A stretch of 64,000 nucleotides of DNA, from NCBI GenBank assembly GCA_002070605.1, contig MWDO01000010.1:1-64000 (forward strand), in the 5' to 3' direction. Of this stretch, positions 8,953 through 17,897 are shown piece after piece. The first letter of the stretch is position 1. Every line of letters starts with the position of its first letter. The notes beneath the pieces are model-generated. The model saw only the letters and a list, made by a program, of their open reading frames with translations, did not search any database and was not told the origin of the DNA. This DNA is from Spirochaetes bacterium ADurb.Bin133 (GTDB lineage: Bacteria; Spirochaetota; GWE2-31-10; MWDO01). The translations under genes and the position numbers were made by a program.

Positions 8953-9243
8953 ACCGGTCGGTATCTTAGGGAATAAAATTAACGCATATGCGGTAGGTTG
9001 GGACTGTCTTTTTAAAATGACGCACATGTGTCAAAAAAAAATTGACACATATGCGCCCCGCCGTATTTAAAAATGATGCATATACGACGCCGTGTAAAAA
9101 TTGACCGACGCCTTGCCGGCGTTACGACAAACAGCGGGGCGCAACCCACTGTTTTTAAAAAAAGCAACATATGTGTCAAATCAAAAACGCATATGTGTCA
9201 TTTTCGTATGCATCGTTTTCCCGCTCCAAATTTACCGACGGAG
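8953..9243. repeat. Degenerate CATATG-motif cluster
   Basis: The left end (ACCGGTCGGTATCTTAGGG) and right end (CTCCAAATTTACCGACGG, about 9226-9243) are degenerate versions of the family ends. Motif copies lie near 8982, 9020 (variant with CACATGTG), 9042, 9168 and 9189. The cluster fills nearly all of the gap between the ArsR promoter and the M48 gene; no credible gene lies in it. Confidence 0.55.
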
Positions 9244-9247
9244 GGAC

Positions 9248-9275
9248 AAAAAAATCCGCCGATTATCGGCGGATT
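9248..9275 (-). terminator. Intrinsic terminator of the M48 gene
   Basis: A 10-bp hairpin (AATCCGCCGA at 9253-9262 with TCGGCGGATT at 9266-9275, loop of three) is followed on the minus strand by a run of seven T (9248-9254). It lies about 50 bases past the M48 stop codon at 9324. Confidence 0.85.
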
Positions 9276-9323
9276 AAATTTGGAAGAAAAATTATTAAAA
9301 AATACTATCAATATAAGGAGATT

Positions 9324-10220
9324 TTACTTCTCCGGCGGCAGTATACTCCTCAAATTAGCGTTGTAATCCGACTTCCATGCGTCTAAATCCGCTTGAGTTG
9401 GTTCGGCTATACCCGCCGAGCTTATAAGAGCGTCGACTTTAGCTACTCTTTCGGAATCTTTCGGGTGCGTGGAGAGCAGATCGTCAAGAATACCGCCGTC
9501 TTGCGTTCCGTAAACATCTTCTATTTTGTTGAAAAAATATTTTATACCCCCGGGATAATATTTCGGGTGATCGTTATATATCGATTTTAAATATTTATAA
9601 GAATATTCGTCCGCTTCAAATTCGTCCTTTTGGCTATTTTTTAACAAAGCGACGCTCGCTAATACTTCGGCTATTTTAGCGGTATTATCGCTAAGAAGTA
9701 ATCCGAACATAAAAGAGAGTCCGTATTGTTTAGTTAGTCTCTGCGTCGAGTGTCTTCTTTCGGCGTGAGCGATCTCGTGAGCCAGAACCGCCGCTAAAGT
9801 CGCGTCGTTTTCGACAAATCGCAATAGTCCCGTATAAACGTAAATGTATCCCCCCGGAGCGCAGAATGCGTTGACGGTCTTGTCGTCGTGAATGATCTCC
9901 ACCCTGTCGTAGGCAAAAAGTTTTTCGTACTGAACTTCCGGAGCTTTAATAATGTCGTTTACAATATTCTGTACATAAGTCTTTACTCCTGGATACTGCG
10001 CGTGGTCTAATATCGGATATTCGAGTTTGTTTTCGTCCGTCGTCGCCTCTCTTATCTGTTTGTCCAAATCGGCTCCTAATTCGACGTCGTCTTCTACGGA
10101 GAACAGATTAAAACCGCCGCCTCCGTCTCCGGCAGTATCGCATGCGCCGGTAAATAATACCGTAGTTATAAGCGACGCCCCTACGATAAACAGATAGATT
10201 TTTTGTTTAAAAGATTTCAT
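9324..10220 (-). CDS. M48-family metalloprotease lipoprotein
   Basis: 298 residues with a lipoprotein signal ending at TGAC (Cys27), followed by a Gly-rich linker. The protease core has the zinc motif HEIAH (148-152) and a downstream third ligand in EFEAD (E200-D204). ILDDLLSTHPKDSERV near 245 is the usual M48 substrate-cleft segment. The layout matches periplasmic quality-control proteases of the BepA/LoiP kind, which degrade or help to assemble outer-membrane proteins. It stands alone and ends before an intrinsic terminator. Confidence 0.88.
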   Translation of the reverse strand: MKSFKQKIYLFIVGASLITTVLFTGACDTAGDGGGGFNLFSVEDDVELGADLDKQIREATTDENKLEYPILDHAQYPGVKTYVQNIVNDIIKAPEVQYEKLFAYDRVEIIHDDKTVNAFCAPGGYIYVYTGLLRFVENDATLAAVLAHEIAHAERRHSTQRLTKQYGLSFMFGLLLSDNTAKIAEVLASVALLKNSQKDEFEADEYSYKYLKSIYNDHPKYYPGGIKYFFNKIEDVYGTQDGGILDDLLSTHPKDSERVAKVDALISSAGIAEPTQADLDAWKSDYNANLRSILPPEK

Positions 10221-10319
10221 ATTTCCACCCCTGTAAATATTAGATACTACAATTTATATAAAACTCGCATAAATGTCAATACTAAATAGGCGAAAATAAT
10301 CTATATTTCAGAGAGCGTC

Positions 10320-10979
10320 TTAAGAATCCTCTTCAATTTTCCAGACGTATATCTCTTCGGCTATATCTTTTTCAACGGCAATTTCCGTTTGTTCAAATAA
10401 AATACAGAATGTCGGCGATTTTTGGGCAAGTTTAACGCGTTGTCCGGGAATAAGCCCAAAAGCAGTAAGTTTCATTAGTCTATTATGATTTTTAGGCTTG
10501 ATATAAGCGATTTTACCCTCGTCTCCCGGGTTAAGTTCGGCTACGCTAATTAAGGTTTTTTCAATTTTTCTGCTTTTTTGAATACAACATTTCCCCGGCG
10601 GAACCGGTTTGCCGTCGGGCGCCGTGTCGGGATGTCCCAGTAAAGCGCATATCGACTCTTCCACTTCGGGGAGTAGCGTGTGTTCCATCTCGCAGGCGAC
10701 TTTCTCCATAGCGTCCGGAGATATGTTTAAAACGTAGCCCATGAGGCATTCGGCTAAACGATGCCTTCTCACTACCTGAACGGCTAACTCTCGCCCTTTA
10801 CTTGTCATAGAAATTTTATCGTTTTGCATCGTTATAAATCCGTCTTCGCAGAGCGCCGCGAGTTCGTCCGGTTTAACCCTCTCTTTTGAAATCCCCACTT
10901 TTATATGCTCGACGGAGCAATTCCCGCGCTCTTCGGCTTCCATTATCGCCTCAAGTATCTCTTCTTTATATGTTTCCAC
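10320..10979 (-). CDS. DtxR-family iron regulator fused to FeoA
   Basis: 219 residues. The N-terminal part (about 1-75) is a winged HTH; residues 75-125 contain the DtxR dimerisation and metal-site region (CEMEHTLLPEVEESICALLGH). A FeoA/SH3-like domain follows (about 145-215: LNPGDEGKIAYI, LTAFGLIPGQRVKL). DtxR/IdeR/MntR proteins sense ferrous iron or manganese and repress uptake; FeoA assists FeoB. It lies nine bases downstream of feoB in the same operon, so it probably both regulates and assists ferrous-iron import. Confidence 0.88.
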   Translation of the reverse strand: METYKEEILEAIMEAEERGNCSVEHIKVGISKERVKPDELAALCEDGFITMQNDKISMTSKGRELAVQVVRRHRLAECLMGYVLNISPDAMEKVACEMEHTLLPEVEESICALLGHPDTAPDGKPVPPGKCCIQKSRKIEKTLISVAELNPGDEGKIAYIKPKNHNRLMKLTAFGLIPGQRVKLAQKSPTFCILFEQTEIAVEKDIAEEIYVWKIEEDS

Positions 10980-10988
10980 AAAATCCTC

Positions 10989-12929
10989 CTACAATTGAAC
11001 TTTTAACGACGTTAATATAAAATTTACGACCGCTCCGACCAGTAGAGCGTAGGGAATAACGAAACCGATTATGCCGAGACCGGTTTTAACTCCGCGTTCC
11101 TTAAAAATCACAATCATCGAGTTAATACAGGGCGTTAAAAACGTCATAATCAATAGCATTACTACGGTTTGCGTTCCGTTAAATATTCCCGAATCAAAAA
11201 ACAGACTTAATAACGCCGCGCCCGCCTCTCTTCTAACGATTGTCATTAAGATTATCTCTACGCTTTCGACCGGCAATCCCAGCAACTTCAACGTAACGGG
11301 CTTTAGAGAGGCGCGGAAAAGGTCTAAGCCGCCGGCTTTATCAAACAAAAAAAGCGCAAACGATGCGATCAAGAATATCGGAACGGCTTCTATCAAAAAT
11401 GTTTTGATGCGAAGAGTCGCCTTTTTTAAAATAGGTAAAAACGAGGGGAGACGAAGCGGCGGCGCCTCGATGATAAAATCGCCCCTGTCGCCCGGAAGAA
11501 TTTTGTTTAACAAAAGTCCGGATAAAATCACCTGAAAAAGAATGACGCCAAAAACTATAACCGCCGCGCTCCAATGGAGTTTGCCAAAAAGCACAAACAT
11601 AACGGATAGCAGCGGAGCGCAGGGAAGTCCCAAAATAAGCAGAAAAGAGGCTATTATTTTTTCTTTTTTTGTATCAAGCATCCTTGTAGTCAACAGCGCC
11701 ATAGTTATACAACTAAATCCCATAATCAACGGGAAAACCCCTTTGCCGTTAAGACCGATTACTCTTAGAGCTTTATCCAGCAATATCGAGACTCTCGGAA
11801 GGTAACCGGAGTCCTCAAGGTATCCGAAGAAAATATAGAAAGTAAAAAGTACCGGTAGAACTACCCCGAAAGATAGCGTTATCCCGACGCTTATTAGTCC
11901 GAATTCTCCGCAAAAAAGATCCGTTATGAAAGAACTGTTAAATACTTTAAGAATATTTTTCAAAAAGGGGATGATAATCCCGTTGAAAAGTTTGCCTTCC
12001 AAAAGATCGACGAGGAATTCCGCTCCAAATTTACCGACGAATAAAAACATAAGCAGAGCGACAAAAATAGCGATAGGAATACCCGGAAATAATCTGGAAG
12101 TCCATCGGCTTAACTTAAATTTTCTATCGGACAAATCGCATTTTACTTTTTTAGAAACGCTATCGGTTATACGATTCGCTTGGAAGTAATATGTCTCAGA
12201 AATTATAACGTCTAACGGTTTGGCGTGTTTTTTTTCGAGATTATTAACGATTTTTTTGCATTTTTGAAGAGTGTTATCGCCGAATTTGTCGGAAACATAT
12301 TTTTCAATGATTTTATCTTTTATTACGAGCAATATAGCCAAAGCTCTTTTCGACGGTTCGTCGTCGCCAAAAAACGCCGATATGTCTACTATCGCGCTCT
12401 CTATATCTTCCGGGAATACCGCTCGAACGGAAGGAAGCCTCGCTTTATCGATCGACGAGATTAATTTTCCTGTTCCCTCGCGTTCGTTTGCAATCGTATC
12501 GATAACTTCCAGATTTAATCGCTCGGAAAGTTTACGCGAATCAATTTTAACGCCCCTGACCTGAGCTTCGTCTATCATATTGAGAGCTATTATGGTCGGT
12601 ATGCCGAATTCCGCGATTTGCAACGTCAACGCCAGACTCCGCAACAAATTCTTCGCGTCGACGACCTGTATTATAGTATCGACGCTCTTATTTAATAGTA
12701 GATTAATGGCGGTTTTTTCCTCTTCAGCGCATATAGTCAGTCCGGATATGTCGGGAATGTCGTAAACCGGTTTGGACGAGCCCTTTATAGTCGCTTTAAA
12801 GTAGGAAATCGAAGTCTCCTTATCTTTTACCTCTTTCAGCTCTTTTCCGGTAATATTATTGAATATTGTCGTCTTACCTACGTTGACGTTTCCTATCAAT
12901 ATAGCCGGTTTTTTTATCGCTGCAACCAT
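10989..12929 (-). CDS. feoB: Ferrous iron transporter FeoB
   Basis: 646 residues. The N-terminal G domain shows the P-loop GNVNVGKT at 13-20, a G3-like DIPDISGL and the G4 motif ALNMIDEA. A helical insertion follows, then a multi-pass membrane domain with the two Gate regions (GFSCITMALLTTRMLDTKKE, and RREAGAALL near 560) and paired cysteines typical of FeoB. It imports Fe(II) across the inner membrane. The DtxR-FeoA fusion is directly downstream. CGAAGGAAGAG before the ATG provides the ribosome-binding site. Confidence 0.95.
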   Translation of the reverse strand: MVAAIKKPAILIGNVNVGKTTIFNNITGKELKEVKDKETSISYFKATIKGSSKPVYDIPDISGLTICAEEEKTAINLLLNKSVDTIIQVVDAKNLLRSLALTLQIAEFGIPTIIALNMIDEAQVRGVKIDSRKLSERLNLEVIDTIANEREGTGKLISSIDKARLPSVRAVFPEDIESAIVDISAFFGDDEPSKRALAILLVIKDKIIEKYVSDKFGDNTLQKCKKIVNNLEKKHAKPLDVIISETYYFQANRITDSVSKKVKCDLSDRKFKLSRWTSRLFPGIPIAIFVALLMFLFVGKFGAEFLVDLLEGKLFNGIIIPFLKNILKVFNSSFITDLFCGEFGLISVGITLSFGVVLPVLFTFYIFFGYLEDSGYLPRVSILLDKALRVIGLNGKGVFPLIMGFSCITMALLTTRMLDTKKEKIIASFLLILGLPCAPLLSVMFVLFGKLHWSAAVIVFGVILFQVILSGLLLNKILPGDRGDFIIEAPPLRLPSFLPILKKATLRIKTFLIEAVPIFLIASFALFLFDKAGGLDLFRASLKPVTLKLLGLPVESVEIILMTIVRREAGAALLSLFFDSGIFNGTQTVVMLLIMTFLTPCINSMIVIFKERGVKTGLGIIGFVIPYALLVGAVVNFILTSLKVQL

Positions 12930-13043
12930 AACTCTTCCTTCGGATAATAATAGCCGTCATCATAATACTTTTAGAATTTAAAGCCAAATGAAATTTTTAT
13001 AAAAATGTACCCCGCTTGTTTTTTTGTGAAACAACAAATAATT

Positions 13044-13550
13044 TTACGTATATCTGGGGTAATTTTCGATTACGAGCGCGTATAATAGCTGTTTTTGAGC
13101 GGTTATATTTAACAGTTGTGTCATTTTACCCAAAAAATCATTTTTCAATTTATCAACTTTCAATTTCTTACCAACAATCCCAAGAAATCCTTCCAATCCG
13201 TATTTTGTAACGCCGTTATAGAAAAACAGTATAATATCTCGAACCGTCGAAGCCATACCAAATTCGTTATACAAAGAATGCCATCTTTTTATTCGAAGAT
13301 AATCCGCTTCGCTGATCCTGAGGTATTTATCCAATCTTTTATCGTCGGTATTATCTATAACGGCGTATTCGGAGCGGCAATTTCCGATTATTCTCTTCAT
13401 TTTTGGAATTTTTTTGTTGATAAGATGGAACATTGTTTCAAACAGTTTGCTGAACGTATTAATTTTGAACTCTTTTAGTAAGAAATCTATGACGTTACTA
13501 TTCATAGATTCAGATACTATAAAATGGAATAAGTGTTTTTTGTTTTTCAT
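13044..13550 (-). CDS. Putative tandem ribbon-helix-helix protein
   Basis: 168 residues, basic, no signal peptide. I do not recognise a named family. Two sections have a strand-helix-helix pattern like ribbon-helix-helix DNA-binding proteins: the N-terminal FHFIVSESMNSNVIDFLLKE and a second around 85-125 (YLRISEADYLRIKRW, then a helix with VRDIILFF). The gene at 1-80 is nearly identical over its visible part, and the protein at 52040-52537 has the same layout but diverged sequence. All three have a common 20-bp block upstream. A role in DNA binding is inferred. Confidence 0.65.
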   Translation of the reverse strand: MKNKKHLFHFIVSESMNSNVIDFLLKEFKINTFSKLFETMFHLINKKIPKMKRIIGNCRSEYAVIDNTDDKRLDKYLRISEADYLRIKRWHSLYNEFGMASTVRDIILFFYNGVTKYGLEGFLGIVGKKLKVDKLKNDFLGKMTQLLNITAQKQLLYALVIENYPRYT

Positions 13551-13580
13551 AAAGTTTTCTCCTTTTTCTTTAATATATAT

Positions 13581-13600
13581 AACAACTAAAAGTAGAAAAC
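13581..13600 (-). promoter_or_regulatory. Conserved 20-bp block (second copy)
   Basis: Identical 20-mer to 113-132 and 52571-52590, located 30 bases upstream of the ATG at 13548-13550. The surrounding 100 bases are nearly identical to those upstream of the copy at the left edge. Confidence 0.6.
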
Positions 13601-13663
13601 TCTTTACAAAAATTTGAATAAATTTTTAGAAAATGACAAATAATTTGCTAATCAAAAAAATTG

Positions 13664-13700
13664 TTCCATATGTGTCATTTCTTAATACTCCAAAAAACTC
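13664..13700. repeat. CATATG motif with partial element end
   Basis: CATATGTGTCA near 13667 is followed by CTCCAAAAAACTC, a degenerate right end of the repeat family. It lies about 115 bases upstream of the start of the DNA-binding-like gene, the same distance as the motif upstream of the copy at 1-80. Confidence 0.5.
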
Positions 13701-13827
13701 AAATCATTCGAGAATTTCTTACTTGCCTTCATTGATGAACATTATCAAGCGTGAAGCGACGACAGTATCTTCGGAGTTTTTTTCGTTTGACAACCAATTT
13801 GCCTCTATAAAGATAGAGTCAATACAA

Positions 13828-14511
13828 CTATTTCGTCTCCGCCCCAAATTCGATTAATCGGGAGATTATCCTTATTTGATCTTTTGTCGAAGTTACCTGT
13901 TGTATCATTTTTTTTCCGGAGTTGTCTATATGTTTAACGTTAGCCCCGGCTTTTAAGAGTTTATCTACAGTCTCAAAATGTCCCGCATTACAGGCATATA
14001 TAAGCGCCGTTTTCCCTTCGTTATCGGCAATTTCAATATCGGCGCCTTCTTTGATAAGGTCTCCGGCGATAAAATGTTTTCGATTTTCGCAGGCGATCAT
14101 GAGCGGAGTTTTACCTTCGGAATCTTGATAATTCAGGTTAGGAGCGTAGTATAAAATCTCTTCAAGTTCAAGAGCGTAATGGTCAAGAGTAGGAATTCTC
14201 GACATTAAATATTTTGCAATTTCATCTTCTTCAACTAATCCGCTTTTTTTTATCTCTTCATCGCAGATTGAGATAAGATTTTCAATGTTTTCTATCCTTT
14301 TTTTCTTGCTTTGACTTAAAACGACTTTTGTAATAACCCGCAATTCAATTTTCATTTTGATTTTAGCGAGAATATATTTTTTATCGTCGACTAATTTTTT
14401 ATATCTTGCGTCCGTCTCTTTTTTTTTAATTTCAGAAAAATGTCCTAAAGTAAAGATAAAGATTAATATAACAATAAAGATTACTAATACTACTATACCT
14501 ATCGGTTTCAT
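13828..14511 (-). CDS. Membrane-anchored ankyrin-repeat protein
   Basis: About 227 residues from the ATG at 14509-14511, chosen because GGGAGA lies six bases upstream; an upstream TTG has no such support. The N-terminus (MKPIGIVVLVIFIVILIFIF) is one membrane segment, followed by a charged coil. Residues from about 125 hold three ankyrin repeats (LNYQDSEGKTPLMIAC, DIEIADNEGKTALIYAC, VKHIDNSGKK). It probably faces the cytoplasm and presents the repeats for protein binding. It is unrelated in sequence to the large ankyrin protein apart from the repeats. Confidence 0.75.
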   Translation of the reverse strand: MKPIGIVVLVIFIVILIFIFTLGHFSEIKKKETDARYKKLVDDKKYILAKIKMKIELRVITKVVLSQSKKKRIENIENLISICDEEIKKSGLVEEDEIAKYLMSRIPTLDHYALELEEILYYAPNLNYQDSEGKTPLMIACENRKHFIAGDLIKEGADIEIADNEGKTALIYACNAGHFETVDKLLKAGANVKHIDNSGKKMIQQVTSTKDQIRIISRLIEFGAETK

Positions 14512-14622
14512 AAACTCTCCCGCGTTCAATGATTAAGCGCATAATTCAGCGCTATGAAAAGAGAGCGTTTTTCCGGCATAAGGTTAAAAAAAACAAAAAA
14601 TATCAGAAGGAGACGCTCTTAA

Positions 14623-14730
14623 ATGAATAATAACAAAAACAAGAAATATTCGCAAATAAAATTTGAGGGTAATCCGTCAGTTTTTTGGGGTGGGGAAATG
14701 ACGCATATGTATCCATTGAACCCTCGATAG
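14623..14730 (+). pseudogene. ORF start interrupted by a repeat element
   Basis: An ATG at 14623 with AAGGAG ten bases upstream opens a frame of 35 codons. The first 17 or so codons (MNNNKNKKYSQIKFEG) precede the left end of the element at 14674; the remainder simply translates the element. This looks like a gene start cut by insertion. It may instead be a chance reading frame. Confidence 0.3.
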
Positions 14731-14832
14731 AAATTCAACGCATATGAGACAAATAAAATGACACATATGACGTTAAGAATAAAATTGACACATATGAAAC
14801 AAATATTTTTAATTTCCCAAAAAACCGACGGG
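14674..14832. mobile_element. Terminal-inverted-repeat element with four CATATG motifs
   Basis: CCGTCAGTTTTTTGGGG (14674-14690) pairs with CCCAAAAAACCGACGGG (14816-14832), with one mismatch. Inside are four motif copies in one orientation, near 14699, 14739, 14759 and 14786. There is no gene inside. The 400-base gap between the ankyrin gene and the PBP gene is mostly this element plus the PBP promoter. Confidence 0.72.
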
Positions 14833-14900
14833 CTTTGGTAAAATTGAATTTTCCTTGCCCAAGAAAACAGTTTCCTCGTTGTAAAAAATTTATATAACTA

Positions 14901-14929
14901 TTGACATATCGGCAATAAAAAAATATTAT
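14901..14929 (+). promoter_or_regulatory. Sigma-70-like promoter of pbp1A
   Basis: TTGACA at 14901-14906 and TATTAT at 14924-14929 are separated by 17 bases, about 24 bases before the PBP start. Confidence 0.65.
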
Positions 14930-14952
14930 GTAATTCTTTCGCGAGGTGAAAT

Positions 14953-17886
14953 TTGCAATCCGATAGAGACAATATTGTTCGTTCTTCAATGATTAAAATG
15001 ATAATCCTCATATCCGTCGCTTTTGTCGTCGCCATATCTTTAGGTTTGACATTAAGCAAAATTAACAATATGGAGGAGATAGAGACTCTTTTAGAAACGA
15101 AAAAGCCCTCTTTGCCGAGCGTTTTGTTGGATAAGAACGGCGAGGTAATAACAGAATTTTATTCCGATGAAAAAAGAGATATGGTAACTCTCGATATGGT
15201 TCCGGATTTTGCCGTTAAGGCGTTGATTTTATGGGAGGACTCCGGTTTTTATAAACATCACGGATTTAATCCGTTTGCTATTTTTCGCGCGGCTGTAAAT
15301 AATTTTTTGGGGAAAGCGGTAAGCGGGGCGAGCACGTTAACTCAGCAATTGGCAAGAACGTTGTTTTTAACTAACGAATTTTCTTTAAACAGAAAAATCA
15401 AAGAGTTGTGGTTGTCTATACAACTTGAAAAGAAGTATACTAAAAATGAGATATTAACTTTATATCTTAATCACGTTCCTTTTGGTTACGGAACAAACGG
15501 AATTCAGGCGGCGAGCAAGTTGTTTTTTAACAAAGAGGTAACCGATTTAACGTACTCTGAGGCGGCGTCGCTTATAACCGTTATTTCAAATCCTACTTAT
15601 TACTCCTTTATTAAGTTTCCTAAAAATCATAAAGTTAAGCAGAAAGAAGTTCTTAAAAGGATGGTAAAAGCGGGAATTATATCTAAAATTGACGCGGATA
15701 ACAGTTTTAATGAATTTTGGTTGAGATGGCAGTCTTCCGCCGAATCCTCAAGAGGGGCTTTTTACAACAGGGAAGACAAGGCGCCGTATTTTAGCGATTG
15801 GGTCTTAAATGAAATAGAGAAAAAACTTCCAAACGTAAACGTTTTTAGAGACGGGCTTGTTATTCATAGTACGCTTGATTTGAAAGCTCAGCTTTTTGCG
15901 AGTTCTCTTATGAGCGCCGTGTTAGATAAGCAACAAAAAATTTTTGAGGATTATCAATTAAGAAATTACAGAATAGTTCAAAATTCATACATAGACACTT
16001 TAGCTCTGCTTGGGGACGCGTTTTCTTTAACAAACGTTAATGTCGACGGCAACCGCAATATCAATAGAGCTATTACCGAATACCAAAAAAATATAAATCC
16101 TCCGCTAAATCTTACCGCCCAAATACTTGGATTAAATTTGATCGATACCGTTACGGAAGCGATGTTTGATAAAGCTGATAAGAGCGTGAATTTATTATCG
16201 CAAGTTCAGGGCGCTTTTATCGCTTTAGATAATAGTACGGGGCAGATTGTCGTAATGGTCGGCGGTAAGAAGTTTGATCCCAATAATAGATTTAACTACG
16301 CTATGCAGAGCAGGAGACAGCCGGGGTCTTCGTTTAAGCCGCTGATCTATTCTTATGCGCTAGACAGCGGTTTATATAACGCCTCTTCGATTTTCATCGA
16401 TAAGCCCTACGTTTTTACGTTCGATTCGGAAGACCCCGACGATTGGTACAAACCGCATAATTACGGAGGAGTTTATTACGGTAAGTTAACGTTTAGAAGA
16501 GCGCTTAGAAAAAGTTTAAATATACCGTCGTGTCAGATGTTTTATTCTGTCGGCAAGGATAATAACTATAAATATCCTCTAGATAGAGCGGCTCTGTTGC
16601 TTGGAATTAATTCTCAAAAAGAGATTAACGAGAGACTTAAGCCGGAAGTTAGCACCGTACTAGGGACTGGGTCCGTATCGCCCGTAGAAATGGCTACCGC
16701 ATTTTCAACTTTTGCTAATCTCGGTCAGAGAAAAATTCCTAACTGTATACTTTTTGTTGAAAACAGAGAGGGGAAGGTCATTTACGAACCGTGGAAAGAG
16801 ATTGAAAAGTATTATAGAGATAACGTTAAAAAATTGCAGATTATATCGCCTGAAAACGCTTTTATTATGACCTCGATCTTAAAAGATACCGTTCACAATC
16901 CCGAAGGATTTTTATGTTACAGAAAGAGTTTGATAGACAATTTCCCGCCGGTTGAGATTGCGGCTAAAACCGGGACGACCCAAAATTTTAACGACGTATC
17001 GATAATCGGTTTTACTCCGGAAGTTACCGTGGCAATGTGGTGCGGTTTTAAGGAGTACGGTTTGAGCCTTGGCAACGGACAGCCCGCCGAGCCGGTTTTG
17101 GGCAACTCTTTCTTAGAATTTATGAAATATTATCATCTAAACAAGGAGCCTTTAAAGTTCAAACGGCCGCCGGGCGTGTTGGAAATAAAAGTATGTTCTG
17201 AATCGGGTTTGTTGCCGTCGGAAGATTGCTCTGAAAATACTCTCTATTTTGAATACTATATACCGGAATTTGTTCCAAAAGGCGAATGTCGGGCTTGTAA
17301 AATGAAAAAGGAACAGAAAAAAACTACTATTGACAAATTTATTGAAAAATATGAAAAAATTGACGGTAATTTAGGCTATTTTGAAGATAACATTAATATT
17401 AATAAATCTCTGTTAAAAGAATACGAAGCGCTATATAGCGACGTGGATATCGAAGGATTGTTAAATATCAATCTCTTTGAGGACGATACGGTAACGAACG
17501 TAGTTCCCGATTCCGATATAGATCCCGATACAAAAGAGGGCGAAGAGAAGGTCGATAAAAAATCGAACATAGACTTGTCTTCGGACGGTAAAAATAATTT
17601 ATCGGAAGAGACGACTGCGGAAGGCGAACTGAGCAAGGTTACTACTACTACTACTACTACTACGGTTGCGCCTAAGCGCGCGGATACAAAATTGGAAACG
17701 ACTGTTACGACTATAAAAGCGGATAAGCCCGTCGAGGTTAAATCGATAGACGCTGAAAGCGATGCGCGCGCGAGCGATATTATAAAACAGAACGATCTGA
17801 TAATCGACGACGGGGCTATTATCGACGTTATAGCCGACGACAGATCGCCGGTCGTTAAAGATTTATCCGGAGATAATAATAATTAG
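14953..17886 (+). CDS. Class A penicillin-binding protein (PBP1A type)
   Basis: 977 residues from a TTG start with GAGGTG six bases upstream. One membrane segment (14-34) anchors the protein. The glycosyltransferase domain has EDSGFYKHHG (catalytic E95) and GASTLTQQLART; the transpeptidase has SSFK (active Ser459), KSLN and KTG at 672-674. It polymerises and cross-links peptidoglycan in the periplasm. The C-terminal 190 residues are unusual: acidic, low complexity, with eight consecutive threonines encoded mostly by ACT repeats (17641-17664). The gcv operon begins 11 bases downstream. Confidence 0.93.
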   Translation: MQSDRDNIVRSSMIKMIILISVAFVVAISLGLTLSKINNMEEIETLLETKKPSLPSVLLDKNGEVITEFYSDEKRDMVTLDMVPDFAVKALILWEDSGFYKHHGFNPFAIFRAAVNNFLGKAVSGASTLTQQLARTLFLTNEFSLNRKIKELWLSIQLEKKYTKNEILTLYLNHVPFGYGTNGIQAASKLFFNKEVTDLTYSEAASLITVISNPTYYSFIKFPKNHKVKQKEVLKRMVKAGIISKIDADNSFNEFWLRWQSSAESSRGAFYNREDKAPYFSDWVLNEIEKKLPNVNVFRDGLVIHSTLDLKAQLFASSLMSAVLDKQQKIFEDYQLRNYRIVQNSYIDTLALLGDAFSLTNVNVDGNRNINRAITEYQKNINPPLNLTAQILGLNLIDTVTEAMFDKADKSVNLLSQVQGAFIALDNSTGQIVVMVGGKKFDPNNRFNYAMQSRRQPGSSFKPLIYSYALDSGLYNASSIFIDKPYVFTFDSEDPDDWYKPHNYGGVYYGKLTFRRALRKSLNIPSCQMFYSVGKDNNYKYPLDRAALLLGINSQKEINERLKPEVSTVLGTGSVSPVEMATAFSTFANLGQRKIPNCILFVENREGKVIYEPWKEIEKYYRDNVKKLQIISPENAFIMTSILKDTVHNPEGFLCYRKSLIDNFPPVEIAAKTGTTQNFNDVSIIGFTPEVTVAMWCGFKEYGLSLGNGQPAEPVLGNSFLEFMKYYHLNKEPLKFKRPPGVLEIKVCSESGLLPSEDCSENTLYFEYYIPEFVPKGECRACKMKKEQKKTTIDKFIEKYEKIDGNLGYFEDNININKSLLKEYEALYSDVDIEGLLNINLFEDDTVTNVVPDSDIDPDTKEGEEKVDKKSNIDLSSDGKNNLSEETTAEGELSKVTTTTTTTTVAPKRADTKLETTVTTIKADKPVEVKSIDAESDARASDIIKQNDLIIDDGAIIDVIADDRSPVVKDLSGDNNN

Positions 17887-17897
17887 GAGAGAGCAAT

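Noticed and set aside
9073-9386. Two plus-strand frames between arsR and the M48 gene
   Set aside because: They translate the degenerate motif cluster and the terminator hairpin and end inside the M48 gene on the other strand.
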